NCBI GenBank assembly: GCA_038093515.1
Contig: JBBPSI010000189.1
Span: 1-46,742, forward strand
Length of the DNA stretch: 46,742 nt
DNA from: Butyriboletus loyo
Lineage: Eukaryota; Basidiomycota; Agaricomycetes; Boletales; Boletaceae
Direction of reading: 5' to 3'
Position 1 is the stretch's first letter, and each line of letters begins with the position of its first letter. Positions 1 through 11,391 of this stretch are shown here, in pieces. Position numbers and translations under genes: made by a program. A model generated the notes under the pieces. The model saw only the letters and a program-made list of their open reading frames with translations, was not told where the DNA came from and did no database searches.

Positions 1-1
1 A

Positions 2-871
2 GCAAGGCTGCTAAAATACGACCTCGCCCTATCCTCAGCATATCATCCCCAGACGGACGGCGAGACAGAAAGGGTCAACCAGGAGCTGGAGACCTACCTC
101 CGCATCTTTTGCGATGGACGCCCTGACAGATGGGCCAGCATACTCCCCATGGCGGAGTTTTCTCACAATTCGACCACTCACTCGGTGACTGGCAAGACGC
201 CGTTCTCGTTAATGATCGGCTATGAACCACGCGCGTACCCGGCGTTAGGACGGACATTCCTACCGGCATTGGAAGCAAGGCTCTCGGACTTAGCCGCAAG
301 TCGCGAAGAAGCCTCGGAAGCACACGACAAGGCACGGCGCCTCATGAAAGAGCGGATCACAACAAAGTTTAAACCCTGGAAGGTCGGAGATAAGGTTTGG
401 CTAGAAGGCCGAAACCTTCGACTCAGGTACCAGTCGCGCAAGCTTGCGCCAAAACGGGAAGGCCCCTTTGAGGTGGCCCAAGTAATATCACCAGTCGCCT
501 TTCGCCTGCGACTCCCGCCCACCTGGAAGATACATGACGTCTTCCACGCCTCTCTCCTGTCGTCTTACAGAGAGACCCCAGAGCACGGCCCCAACTACAC
601 GAACCCGCCCCCAGACACCATAGAAGGCGAAGAGGAGTACGAAGTAGAAAAGATCCTCTCGCATAGAGGCACCAGAAATCGGAGACAGTACTTGGTCTCC
701 TGGAAAGGCTACTCCGCCGCCGAAAACACCTGGGAACCCGAAGGGAATTTAGACAATTCCATGCCGTTGCTGCGAGCATACAAGGCTCGCCACCAGAAGG
801 ACTTCCCCGTGTCCACCCGCTCCCTCATCATCGCCGCCGCCACTCCGCCGCCGCCGCCGTCTAGAGTTTGA
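2..871 (+). CDS. Ty3/gypsy (chromovirus) Pol C-terminus: integrase end plus chromodomain, 5'-truncated by window
   Basis: One open frame runs from the window edge to a TAG/TGA region at 871. It begins in the integrase core (AYHPQTDGETERVNQ, the segment with the catalytic Glu), continues through the integrase C-terminal GPFEV/HDVFHASLL region, and ends in a chromodomain (residues EYEVEKIL, YLVSWKGY, NTWEPEGNL). This order is the standard C-terminus of a chromovirus polyprotein. Integrase inserts the cDNA and the chromodomain is thought to direct it to modified histones. The frame is open to the left edge, so the internal Met at 149 is not a real start. A G-run (898-903), the likely polypurine tract, lies just before the LTR that starts at 907. 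Gag, protease and reverse transcriptase would be to the left of the window. The frame is undamaged as far as it can be seen, so the element may be young. Confidence 0.93.
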   Translation, partial: ARLLKYDLALSSAYHPQTDGETERVNQELETYLRIFCDGRPDRWASILPMAEFSHNSTTHSVTGKTPFSLMIGYEPRAYPALGRTFLPALEARLSDLAASREEASEAHDKARRLMKERITTKFKPWKVGDKVWLEGRNLRLRYQSRKLAPKREGPFEVAQVISPVAFRLRLPPTWKIHDVFHASLLSSYRETPEHGPNYTNPPPDTIEGEEEYEVEKILSHRGTRNRRQYLVSWKGYSAAENTWEPEGNLDNSMPLLRAYKARHQKDFPVSTRSLIIAAATPPPPPSRV

Positions 872-906
872 TCGAACCAGGAGTTTCGATCTTGTACGGG
901 GGGTAA

Positions 907-1723
907 TGTTACAGTTTTACCCCTAAGCGTACCCCGCCACTCGTTTTCCCACGCTCACGCGTCCCCGCCGCCCCCGCCGCCTTGCGATGCCGCCCATCGC
1001 CCGCTCCCTAGTCGCCTAGTGGACGTTATCCACTTCCCCGGTTGCCCCTGCGAGTCTCTGTGCCGTTGCACCGAGATAGCCCCTGTCTTCTCGCCCCGTC
1101 GGGCCGGACCTTCAGCTGAGCTGTCGCGTCCCTCTTATTTTGACCAATGACATTTCTTACATCACGTGACTAGCACGTGACTAGATTACGACGCGTCAGT
1201 ACCTTCGCGTCGAGACCCGTATCCAAGGGCTCCGCCGTTCGCGCACCCTTCGCCCTGTGGGGCTCGCCTCATGGACATCGTCGCTTCGACTTCAGCTCTT
1301 CCTATTCGCTGACGATGTCGCCATCTTACTCGGAGCTTCGCTCCCTCGTTACCGGCACTTTGCCGCTTCTTCTTTCGCCGCTATGACTCGGACGGACTCA
1401 TAGCCCTTTGCCCTCGCTGCCACGCACAGCTCGGTCTGTGCACGATACCCCTCAGTATATAAGATCGTACTTAGAGTAGTACGAGTTCTTTAGCTAATTC
1501 TACGCATCTACCAAGTGCCTAGCAATCTAGCTTATACCCCATCTGCCGATAGAGCCGATAAGCTCAAGCTCGATCTCGTCTGGTCTCCACCATACGACAT
1601 CTCGCCGACACTTGCTCTGCAGAAGCCCGATAGCGTCGTCTACGCGAGTCGGCCATCTTCCCGATTAGGCTCGAGCCCCTATTCAAGTGCTCGCTGCTAG
1701 TTGTTTCGCACTCCAGCGTAACA
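907..1723 (+). repeat. 3' LTR of the chromovirus
   Basis: Begins TGTTACAG directly after the polypurine tract and ends GCGTAACA, giving TGTTAC...GTAACA terminal inverted repeats. It holds a TATA-like stretch (AGTATATAAG, about 1457) downstream of a CGGTCTGTGCAC block. A diverged copy lies in reverse orientation at 6465-7284, which supports both ends. The 5' LTR is outside the window, so its age cannot be estimated here. Confidence 0.9.
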
Positions 1724-1829
1724 GTTCAATAAGTACTGATGAATTAATGATTGCCTTGTGTATTCTCATTGATAACTATGAATGAATGAGTGAGTGAGGA
1801 CCATGATAAGGATGAGCACCACTGATGCT

Positions 1830-2322
1830 TGTTATAATTGTATCTCTTATAACCATCTTTTGCATTTGGACTTCGTCATATTTCTCTTTCAAAGATCACG
1901 TGACCTAGTGCACGTGATTGTGGGATTATACATGTGACCATAGGCTGACTAAGCATATGACGTCATGGTCCAGACTGGCCCAGACTCTATGACATCACAC
2001 CTCATGTATTTAATCTCTGTTTGCTTCTCTTCTTTTTGATCGCCATCGACTTCTATTTCCTATCATCGTTGACTCATGACTTCCTTCATATATACATGTA
2101 TAGTAACTAGTCTCACGCACTGCTTGGTCTGTGCGCATTCCCTTGTAATATAAAAGGGCTTGTGGTTGCGGCTAGGATTCCCTAGCTTTAACCACTTGTC
2201 TATTCACTGGCAACAGTTGAGAGATTAAGATCTAAGCTATTCCTCATTACCATCACCGGTACTTGTGTAGTACTGCAACAGTTGCGAACCCTGTGTGCTC
2301 TGATAACTCTGTTGTCATAACA
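1830..2322 (+). repeat. Solo LTR of a second family, 5-bp target duplication ATGCT
   Basis: The 493-bp segment begins TGTTAT and ends ATAACA and is bounded by ATGCT at 1825-1829 and again at 2323-2327. It carries a promoter-like block (GGTCTGTGCGC, then TAATATAAAAG about 2148) resembling that of the neighbouring chromovirus LTR, but the rest is different. No internal retroelement sequence is present, so it is a recombination footprint (solo LTR). Confidence 0.85.
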
Positions 2323-2327
2323 ATGCT

Positions 2328-2709
2328 TATACGAACCAATGTATTTCTTGCTGGTGGGCAATTCAGCGAACTCCTCTGATGTTGGTATCTGGGTGGATGA
2401 CATGAGGGATGTGCGAGTGGAATAAGAAGTGCAGCCATTTACGTCCATATTTATGTTGTTGAGGACCTGAGGCTATTTCTGAATTCGGAATTCTGAATTC
2501 TGAATGAATGAATGCATATATATTTATGTAATCATCCATGATATTGATGGAAATCAACCTTTCTATATTTATCTTCTTGAATGTGCGAAGCATGTTTGCA
2601 GATGCGCGCATACACTAGTCCTATTATGTGCAGGTCTGAATATCTAGCATAATGTCTCTATAAAGCTGACTAGGCTGGAAGGCTGATGTGTGTGAATAAT
2701 AACCTTGCC
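2328..2709. other. Non-coding spacer with GAATTC-like simple repeat
   Basis: No supportable gene is seen. A short simple repeat of GAATTC/TGAATGAATG units lies at about 2477-2512. The stretch probably contains the upstream region of the broken gene that starts near 2710. Confidence 0.4.
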
Positions 2710-3523
2710 ATGGCAGATACACCATCTTTAGATGATATCTTGTGTCGGCTGCCTCTGATGAAGGTGTCATCAACCTCCGAGTCCCACCAGGCTGGCCATG
2801 TCTCCTACCGGAAATCTCTACCACCTACCTTTCCTCAATCCTCCACAAGGAATTTGGATTCCTTTGATGAATGGATAGATTATCTGAGCTCCAAGGCTAC
2901 CTCAGGCATAGAACCCAAACATCCCAAGTCATATCAAACTCCGGTATCCCCTTCCTCCATCACATTGTCCTTTGATAAACTTCTGGACCGCTTCACACAA
3001 GAAATGGAGAAAGGTCACATTCATGAGGCTCCTCCACCTCCACCTCCACCTCCACCTACTCCTACTCCATTTCAGGCATCATCCTCTGATACCATCCTGG
3101 ATCACCACTTCCTACCAGGGTCTCAAAAGAATGATAATGATGGGCCTGATGTCAGGGATGAAAATGGCAATTATGTTTTGTCTTGTTTTCTATCATCCAG
3201 CTCATGCCATTTTCTGCAGCCTCTACACCTCTGAAGCGAAAGTTTGTGGATGATGATCTCACTGAGGGTAACATTCCAACCCATCTCTTACTATTTATTT
3301 ATTCACCGTTGATCTAGTGCCTGTTCCAAAGCGATCAAGAGGAAGATCACAGAAGAGGAGAAAGATGGACCAGCAGAAAGGTTACTTTGTTGCTTTCTTA
3401 ATTGACTCACCTTATGTATATTAAATAAATTCATGACAGTGTTGCTGCCATTGCCCACACCCCCAGGTAGGTCTTGTTCTTCAGCATGGTGTCATCAACC
3501 TTTATTTCCCATGTGAATTAGTC

Positions 3524-4813
3524 ATGAAAAGGGGCAGAGGAAGACCTCCAAAGCACAAGCATGCTTTGAAGCCACTTCCAGCACCTTCCGATAGTCAGGC
3601 CATACCAGATGGGATTACAACCAAACTAGAAACATACGAAGGACCTCTGCAGGAACCTCCACAACATGCTCAGACCTCACAGAGAATGATGTTGCCATGG
3701 GAATCCCATTCAGGTAGCAGTGGCCCAAATGCTCCCCACCCTCCATCCCAGATGTCTAGGCAAGATATTGGTGGTAGGGAAAATATCCTTTGTAAATGCA
3801 TGCAGAACCTCTCTGAGAAAATGCCATCAGCAATGGTTCTGTCATCTGCTCTCCTGTGGCACTGTGCATACATGGAGCTCAACACACTTGGGGACAGACA
3901 GTGGCTTGACAGCCTTGTCTGTGACTTCTATCTAGCATCCATCTGGCATGACAATGAGGGCGATGCTCGTTGTCGCTTCCTAATGATCTTCCAACTCTGA
4001 CCTGACCTACAACTGAGCTCCATGGAGGTCGAGACATACAGGCACACTCATCATGTTCCTGAAGGCGAGCCATGTGTCTTGATTCTGGTGGCATTTATTG
4101 TCCATGATCCAGAGTCAGCCCACTACTTTGCTGTGGTGTTTGACTATGCTGCCTACATTGCCTATGCTGCCCACATCGCCTATGTCTTTGGAAGAAGGAT
4201 CAGTGACAGCAATCCAGAATATAATTCAGACTGGAGAGCCTGGAGAGGACCTGAATGATGGCAAGCCATAGCTGATCTTCATCACTGGAATTCAGATGAT
4301 CCAGACACAGTGTTCGTAATGACAAGGGACTGGAAGCAAAATGGATATGACTGTGGACCCATCGCTTGCGCACTCATCAAGCAGTGCATGGAGAATGGGC
4401 TCGAGGAGACATGGAATATGTTATCAGGATCACATTCCTCCCAGCCTTTGATTCCATGTGGTCACATTCTAAGGCTCAACATGCTTGCAGCCATTCAGCG
4501 ATGATGCATGACTAGCTTTCAAGACTACATGCACTTCATGGTCGAACGACCACATAGCTGGGATTATGTAGAGTTGGATGATGCAACAATCCAGCAGATG
4601 CAGTCAGGTGGAAACCATGAGCGCGACAACCAACTATTACAATCTCTTACACACGCCAGCAACTGCTGTAGGGAATGTCAGACCTTCATTACCCAGGAAG
4701 CTGCCAGAATGTCCAGAGCATCTATCAAGACAGGCACAGAGGATTCAGAAGACTTGGAAGATGGAACAGAGGAGGAAAGGGAAAAGGAAAATCCAGGACA
4801 TATTCCAGACTGA
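3524..4813 (+). pseudogene. Ulp1/C48-like cysteine protease segment of the broken gene
   Basis: This stretch stays in one frame and encodes the AT-hook KRGRGRPPK at its start, then a region with the SUMO-protease signature QNGYDCGPIACAL around 4335-4375. In that signature the Gln and Cys correspond to the oxyanion Gln and nucleophile Cys of C48 peptidases. The upstream HYFAVVFD (about 4118-4142) is a candidate for the catalytic His region. C48 peptidases cleave SUMO or related tags; in mobile elements their role is unclear. Three TGA codons (3998-4000, 4256-4258, 4502-4504) cut the domain and a fourth closes the stretch at 4811-4813, so it cannot be made as an active enzyme. The family call rests mainly on the Cys motif. 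Confidence 0.65.
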
Positions 4814-5499
4814 GCCAAGGCCTTGTTTAGCTTGATAAAGGGTCACAAGATACTCCACGGAAGTCACCTGCGTCGAGCACATCGTCCTGCCTATGCTGTG
4901 GCTCGTCCTTCCAGAACCACTTGCAAGACTGCAGTAGCCTTTGAAGAAGACAATCAACTGTCCAATGCAGCCAGGGGTTCACGCAGGCAAGTCAAGGACT
5001 GGCGATTGGGTACCCTGCGACGTTTTCCCAGAGTTTCACAGCCTGTTTCCCTGGATGCCTATAAGGGACACAGATTTCTTCCACATGATCACGAGTATGA
5101 CGAGTATGATGATGGACCGACCTTGGAGATGCTTCAGCAACCTGATGTCTATGCCATCTTGACATACCCCTTCGAGCACATGACCCAGGCCCCTGCTTGG
5201 ATCATGTGGCAAGATCATGGATATCACATCCTCACAGACTCTTTTCAAATGTTCTATCTGGGTCCACCAATTCAAATCATGGACCACATCATGACTATAG
5301 GAAAGATAGATCCTTCCAGCTCTTCTCAAGTGGAAGATGACCAGGTGAGATGCCTGCCAGTTTTTGAATATGGCTAGATGGAGCATTTATCAAAGACCTT
5401 CCTGCTTGTTCTAGATCAAGGTCATGAGCACAAAAGAGATGTTGTACTATGCAGGCAATTCTCCTGGAATCCATCAACCATGTGCTCATGGTCACAATG

Positions 5500-5927
5500 T
5501 GTTACGATAGTGGATACTTTTTCCTTCCTTTACCACTTGGACTATTGTCTTCACCTAGCTTGCTGCTAGTTCCCTTTGAACGGTATTAACCGTTCTAGCT
5601 TAGTCATCAGTTCTCGCGCACGGATGCGCTTTCTTTCTTACTCCAGAATCTTCTAGAGTACTCTTTCCTCGTTTGTACTTTCACTCTCAAGACCCAATTA
5701 GGGAGCATGGTCTGTGTGCAGACACCAGTAGTATAAAGACCCAGTCTTTACCCACATGTACTCTATCTAGTTCTACGCAGATACCTGCTAGCAATTAGTT
5801 CTCTTCCAGACACTTAGTGTGCGCACTAAGACATAGTCTGAGACCCAGCTTGAGAATTGTCTCCAGAGTCCTGAGGCTACTCCAGAGTGCCTCCTCACTG
5901 TTCTAGTTGTTAGCGCCCAGCGTAACA
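5500..5927 (+). repeat. Solo LTR inserted in the broken gene, target duplication CAATG
   Basis: Starts TGTTACGATAG and ends CAGCGTAACA, 428 bp, flanked by CAATG at 5495-5499 and 5928-5932. A GGTCTGTGTGC block followed by AGTATAAAG (about 5731) gives the transcription direction. It resembles the 907-1723 LTR only at the ends and promoter block, so it is a third family. It splits an exon whose frame is otherwise continuous. Confidence 0.88.
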
Positions 5928-6464
5928 CAATGCCTTTGTATGTGGTCATCTTTCTGTCTTTGGTGAAGAAGAGCAGTATATCCGGGTTGACCTTGAGCAA
6001 GACAAGATCAACTTCTCTGCAGATGACATCGAGATTTCAATCGACATAGACAGCATCATATGGATCACCAGGAAGCTTGTATGCAAGAACAGCATTGGGG
6101 TATACCTGACTCCTATCTACAATGGCAAGCCTGGAATTCCCAGACACAATCATGTCTATGTTGACATTCTGATACCACAATCAGAGGAAGATCAACAGGC
6201 TCTGGGACACCGCACTGAGTGGCTGTGGAAGAAATTCCCTCTGAATGTCATCCCTCATGCCAGCATTGGCAAGCTTTCTTCCTCCACTGGTCATGGTCTG
6301 GGAGTCTATATCTTCTTCCCTCGAATGATTCACTGCAGTCCACTAACAGGAAGGCATATGAACATGATGCCAGAGGAGTGTTGGATCCCTTCTGGGAGGA
6401 GGTCTTTCTTCCTGCCATCGATGAGCATGCCACCGAGGGTTGGGTGCCCTATGCGTCACATACC

Positions 6465-7284
6465 TGTTATGCTGGTAGCGCACAATAGCTAGCAAGCAAG
6501 CGCTTATAGGGGCTCGAGCCTAATGAGGAAACTAGCCGACTCGCGTAGATGACGCTATCGGGTGTCTTGCAAAGCAAGTGTCGGCAAGATCTTGAGTGGT
6601 GGCGACCAGACGAGATCAAGCAGACTCTTATCAGCTTTATCGGCAAGAGGAGGGTATATTGCTAGATTACTATGCACTTGGTAGATGCGTAGAATTAGCT
6701 AAAGAACTCGTACTAGCCTAAGTGCGAGTATATATACTAATAGATATTGTGCACAGACCGAGCTGTGCATGGCAGCGAGGGCAAGGGGTTATGAGTCGAC
6801 GCAAGTCATAATGGCGAAGGGTGGAGCGGCAAAGTGCCGGTAACGAGGGAGCGAAGCTCCGAGTAAAGTGGCGACATTGTCAGCGAATGAGAAGAGCAGA
6901 AGATGAAGTGACGATGTCCATGAGGTGCGGCCCACAGGGCAAAGGGGATGCGAACAGCGGAGCCCTTGGATACGGGTCTCGACGCGAAGGTACTGATGCG
7001 TCGTAATCTAATCACGTGCTAGTCACGTGATGCAAGAAATGTCATTGGTCAAGAAAAGGAGGACGCAACAGCTCAACTGTGGGTCCGGCCCGACAGGGTG
7101 AGAAGACAGGGGTTATCTCAGTGTAGCGACACTGAGACTTGCAGAACGACTGGGGAAGTGAATAACGTCCACTAGGCGACTAAGGAGCGGGCGATGGGCA
7201 GCATCGCGAGATGGCGGGAGCGGCGGGGGCATGTGAGCGTGGGAAAACGAGTGGCGGGGTACGCTTAGCGGTAAAACTGTAACA
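6465..7284 (-). repeat. Solo LTR, same family as 907-1723, in reverse orientation, target duplication ATACC
   Basis: Read on the minus strand it starts TGTTACAGTTTTAC and closely follows the LTR at 907-1723 along its length, ending in ...GCATAACA (one change from GTAACA). ATACC flanks it at 6460-6464 and 7285-7289. It interrupts the same gene as the 5500-5927 LTR, again inside an open frame. The many substitutions relative to the 907-1723 copy indicate that it is older than, or from a different subline to, the truncated element. Confidence 0.9.
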
Positions 7285-7562
7285 ATACCTTGGAAGAAGG
7301 AAGATACAAGCAAGGAGGCTCTTCACAGAGTCGAAGGACCTTCCCCCTCTCCAATCAAGCTTTCCTTGATATTCAGGAAATCATGAAGAGACTCATTTCT
7401 GACAACCCGAGTTGCTCTATGTATGGCTTGTTCTTCTTTGCAGTGGAAGGAAAGGGCAACAAGCTGCTGACAAAGGATGGTCAAGCAGGAGAATATAGCT
7501 TTCCTGAAGTGGCTCTCAAACAGAATCTGTCCTGCCTGGATTGGAAATACATGCTGGACTGA

Positions 7563-9224
7563 AAGAATGGAGAGCTCTTTGTCAACATGGGAATCTCCTT
7601 CACTCCCAGATCCAAACATCAGGTAGTGGGCCTGTGGAGGCATGATGCGCTGGAGGAGTCCTATGCAGCTGCTGGCTTCAACATGGGAACCATCTACCAT
7701 CACTGCATGCTCTACAGATATGGGGCGATGCAGGCAGAGATGCCTCAAGATCGTGCACTTCAAACCCATGCAGCGTTCAGGAGTACCTACAACCTCTATT
7801 ATGAGGTGGTGCGCCACAACAATAACATGCCCAGCTTTGCAAAGGACAGTGATGCCTACAATCTGACTCCCAGATATTACAAGGAGTGCTCCAGCACCAT
7901 CCATATCCTTCGCAAAGCCAAGTCCAGAATGTATGGGGTCAGGGATGAATATCATGTCAGTGGACAGGCTGCACAAACCTTGTTGAGAGAGATCATGCCT
8001 CAGGTGAGGGACCTTGTTTTCCTATCTGTCATAGTTTTGGCTGAGCAGTATCTTCAGGCCAAGCGATACATGGAGTCCAGACCTGTCCTTTGGATTCCCT
8101 CTGATGTGTGGTTCGAATTTCTTGCCAGACGAATGGAGGAAATACAAAGGACTCAGATTCAACTCAAGAGACTGAATCCTGCCAATCTTGGGATCCTCAC
8201 TGGCATCCTGAATCACATGCTTCGATCTGCCATCACCACACCAATTGTCTATGACTTCCATGTCAGGGAGTCGCTGGCTCTGATCGAATATTACAATGTG
8301 GTGAAGAAGGCCAACATGTTTTTTCTGCAGGAGCTGGAATTGAACCTGGAGCCTTGTCTTGATAGCGTTCAAGAAAACAATGACTTTCATGTCCTTGCTC
8401 TGATGGGTCTCAATGCGAAAGCACAATGGGACAAGGCTCTTGCTGCTCGAAAATCAACAGTCTTGGATGGCTTTGATCAAACGGCCGTGTTTCCCATCAG
8501 ACCCAATCCCACTTGGAGCCAGCTGAAGGGGGCCATCAGGGCCAATCCCATATTGATGTTGAAGGAGTGGACGATGCCTGCTGGATTGCAAAACCAATTG
8601 GTGACCTTGGCTCATCTGTTTTGCCAGTTCACCATGCAAATATGGTTGATGGTGGACCATACAGCCATGAAGGGAATTGAACCTGCCCCGACCTCTCTGT
8701 CTGATGCAATGAAATGTTGGACCATCTCCAGCATCGATCAGACTCTTCTTCACACCACCTTTGAGGCCTATGGTATGACGGGCCTGGATGGCATTTCTCA
8801 TGGTCATCAAGGTCCACATTCAATGGATTTTGCAGGTCACAAGGAAATATACTTTCCTGTGAAGCGAACCCCACCCCAGAAAGGCTCTCAGTGGCTATCC
8901 TTCTGGGATGATGCAGGCTATGTGACAGCATATCACAAACTGCTGGAGGAGCACAGTCAAGAAGAAGGATTTTATCTGAATGATGGTTTGGAAGCCATCT
9001 TCTCACAGCTTCACTGCCTTCCTGCAAGTCAAAAGGGGACACAGAAAAGCAAGGGATTTGTATGGCGGATCAAAGCAAACACCTTTGTGTTTCACATGAA
9101 CCCTCTCTTTTACAAGGTGGAGGGACTTGGGAAGGAGTCAAAGAAAGCAAGCAAGCATCAAGGGAAACTGGTTGCTCGTCGACCATTGAAGTCCAGAAAG
9201 GTGTTTGAAGAGGTTCTGTGGTGA
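7563..9224 (+). pseudogene. C-terminal half of the broken gene, longest surviving open stretch
   Basis: After the TGA at 7560-7562 the same frame remains open for about 550 codons to the TGA at 9222-9224. A 45-nt GTGAGG...GAGCAG segment (8004-8048) looks like an intron whose length is a multiple of three, so it hides in the open frame. The sequence is rich in aromatic residues and helices (for example GLWRHDALEESYAAAGF, WTMPAGLQNQLVTLAHLF) with no signal peptide, membrane span or known catalytic motif. I do not recognise the family. It reads in frame with the segment upstream of the 6465-7284 LTR, so it is the tail of the same gene and not a separate one. Confidence 0.6.
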
Positions 9225-9439
9225 TCGAGTGGATTTGATGGTTTGGCCAGCAAGAAGGTAGAAACAGAGCAACAGACAAGGCGTGCATGACTTGAATATC
9301 TTGGTGCTGTAAGCAAGAACAAGAGAAGGCCCCCACAGTGAAAGAAAGCCAAGGTTACATAACTGCGTGATCTGACTCCAGAGGATGGAGAACAGCTTGA
9401 GTGTTCATTGATGCAATTGATTGAAATTCAAACAACAAG

Positions 9440-11370
9440 TAGGGAGGAGGAGGAGGAGGAGGAGGAGGATGGAAGTGATAATGGAAATTAGGTGGAAAGA
9501 ATGGACTTACAAAATTGTAGTCAACATGTATCAAAAAGCGCAATAAAGCGTCATGTACAACAAAGTGTACCAAAAGTGTAGAAAAACAAGGGGAGACAGA
9601 GTGTAGAGAAAGTGTAGCAAAAAAAAGGGTAGTAGAGTGTGTGGAAAGTGTAGCATCGCAAAAGTGCAATTCAAAATTATCACGCCAATACACCATCGGC
9701 AGGCAGTGCCAGTCGATAGAACATGTTTACACAATGTGTACTCAAAGTGTAGACAAAGCATACAAAAAAGTGTACTCAAAGTGTAGGAACATGTCCAGCT
9801 AGGTCTACAAAAAGTGTACAAAAAAGCGCAATGAATGTAGTGTACAAAAGTGTGCAAATGTATACCAAGGTGTAGGGAAAGTGTAGATAAAGTGTAGGAA
9901 TGGTGTTGAAACACTTTAAAACATCTTCGAACACTTTCAAACACTTCCGAACACTTTCAAACACTTTTGAAAACAATACCAAACGTGTGTGCCAAGGTGC
10001 AGGGAAAGTGTAGCAAAAGTGTAGGAAAGGTGTTGAATCACTTTAAAACATCTTTGAACACTTGACGAACACTTTCGAACACTTTCGCACCGCGTGTTTT
10101 GACTTATGTAAGCATCCGAAAGAGTCGACATGTACGCAAATCAGCCACAATTGGTACACTTTAGCTACACTATTGGTACACTTCACTGTTTGGCATTATG
10201 GATGTGGTCAGATGAATAAACAGTGATAAACAAAGTTGTAGGCAAGATCCCACGCGCAAAAAAGGTATAATGGTCATGTGACGAATTTCTAAACTGGGTG
10301 AGATATAAGCAAAATAGTCGAAAAAAGCCAGTGAGTGTGGGAAAATTGAACACATTTTTGAGAAGTAAGGTAGTATGAGCAGGAATGTGTAGTTAAAAGT
10401 GTACAAAAAAGCGCACACGAAGTGTAGCAAAGTGTAGCAAAACAAGGGGAGACAGAGTGTAGAGAAAGTGTAGCCAGTGAAAGTGTAGCAAAAAAGAGTA
10501 GTAGAGTGTATGGAAAGTGTAGCAAAAATGGTAGTAGAGTGTAGGCAATGTGTAGCCTAAGTGTAGCATAAGTGTAGAAAAAGTCTCGTAAAAGTCTAGA
10601 AGAAGTGTACTTAAAGTCTAGACAAAGTGTAGGTAAAGTGTAGCAAGCAGAGTGTGGTGAGGTGATGAAGCATTTTGTAGACATTTTACTCCGGTTTCTG
10701 TACACCATTTGGTACACTTTTTTGTAGAGTTTGCTAGACATGTTCCTACACTTTTTGTAGACATTTATTACGCTTTTTTGTAGACTTTGCTAGACATGTT
10801 CCTACACTTTTTGTACACTTTTATTTCGCTTTTTGTACACTTTTTGCAGACTTTGCTAGACATATTCCTACACTTTTATTACGCTTTTTTGTAGACTTTG
10901 CTAGACATGTTCCTACACTTTTACTACACTTTTTATACACTTTTTTGTAGACTTTGCTAGACATGTTCCTACACTTTTTGTAGACTGTTTCCTACTCTTT
11001 GTACACTTTTTGTACACCTCTATTTCGCATTTTTGTACACTTTTTGCAGACTTTGCTAGACATTTTGTAGACATTTATTACGCATTTTTGTACACTTTGC
11101 TAGACATGTTCCTACACTTTTACACCTTTTATACACTTTTGCTACACTTTTATTTCGCATTTTTGTAAACTTTAGTAGACATGTTTGTACACTTTTTGCA
11201 GACTTTTTGTACACTTGTGGTACACTCTACTAGACACTTTTGTACAGTTTGGTAGGCTTTTTTTGGTAGACTCTTTGTACACTCTGAGTAGACTTGTGGT
11301 GGATGACTGTTTGCTACACATTGTGTATACTTCTATTTCGCATTTTTGCACACTTTTTGAGGACATTTAT
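9440..11370. repeat. Strand-switching GTGTAC/GTACAC satellite
   Basis: A GGA run (about 9443-9470) precedes about 1.8 kb built of AAAGTGTAG/AAAGTGTAC words. From about 9540 to 9900 and 10390 to 10670 the plus strand is A-rich (AAAGTGTAG). From about 10690 to 11360 it is the complement (CTACACTTTTT, GTACACTTTTT). In the last block a higher-order unit of roughly 50-65 bp recurs, with the core GCTAGACATGTTCCTACAC (about 10731, 10790, 10853, 10953, 11098). No gene is supportable here; the open frames are repeat artefacts. Confidence 0.85.
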
Positions 11371-11391
11371 TATACTCTATATGGATAGCAT

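Larger units (their letters stand above)
2710..9224 (+). pseudogene. Large multi-exon gene, AT-hook-like plus Ulp1-like protease segments, broken by stops, a frameshift and two LTRs
   Basis: A chain of exons on one strand can be followed for 6.5 kb. ATG at 2710 (GCCATGG context) opens a Pro-rich N-terminus. Short exons at about 3203-3530 carry basic AT-hook-like patches (PKRSRGR, KRGRGRPPK). A Ulp1/C48-like segment follows to 4813, and an unrecognised C-terminal half runs to TGA at 9224. Visible introns include 5345-5414 and 8004-8048. The frame is interrupted by TGA at 3998, 4256, 4502, 4811 and 7560, by a one-base shift near 6375, and by solo LTRs at 5500-5927 and 6465-7284. Omitting each LTR and one copy of its target duplication keeps the frame at both junctions, so the gene was whole before the insertions. 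Such AT-hook/Ulp1 proteins can belong to multi-copy, transposon-like families, but I do not recognise this one precisely and no terminal repeats were found. Confidence 0.75.

Noticed and set aside
3998..7562. TGA read as an amino acid (selenocysteine or code change)
   Set aside because: Neighbouring intact genes use TGA as stop, and the same gene carries a frameshift and two LTR insertions, so decay is simpler.
7587..9224. Independent gene starting at ATG 7587, KDZ-type transposase
   Set aside because: The frame continues upstream past a TGA and across the LTR, and I see no KDZ catalytic motif.
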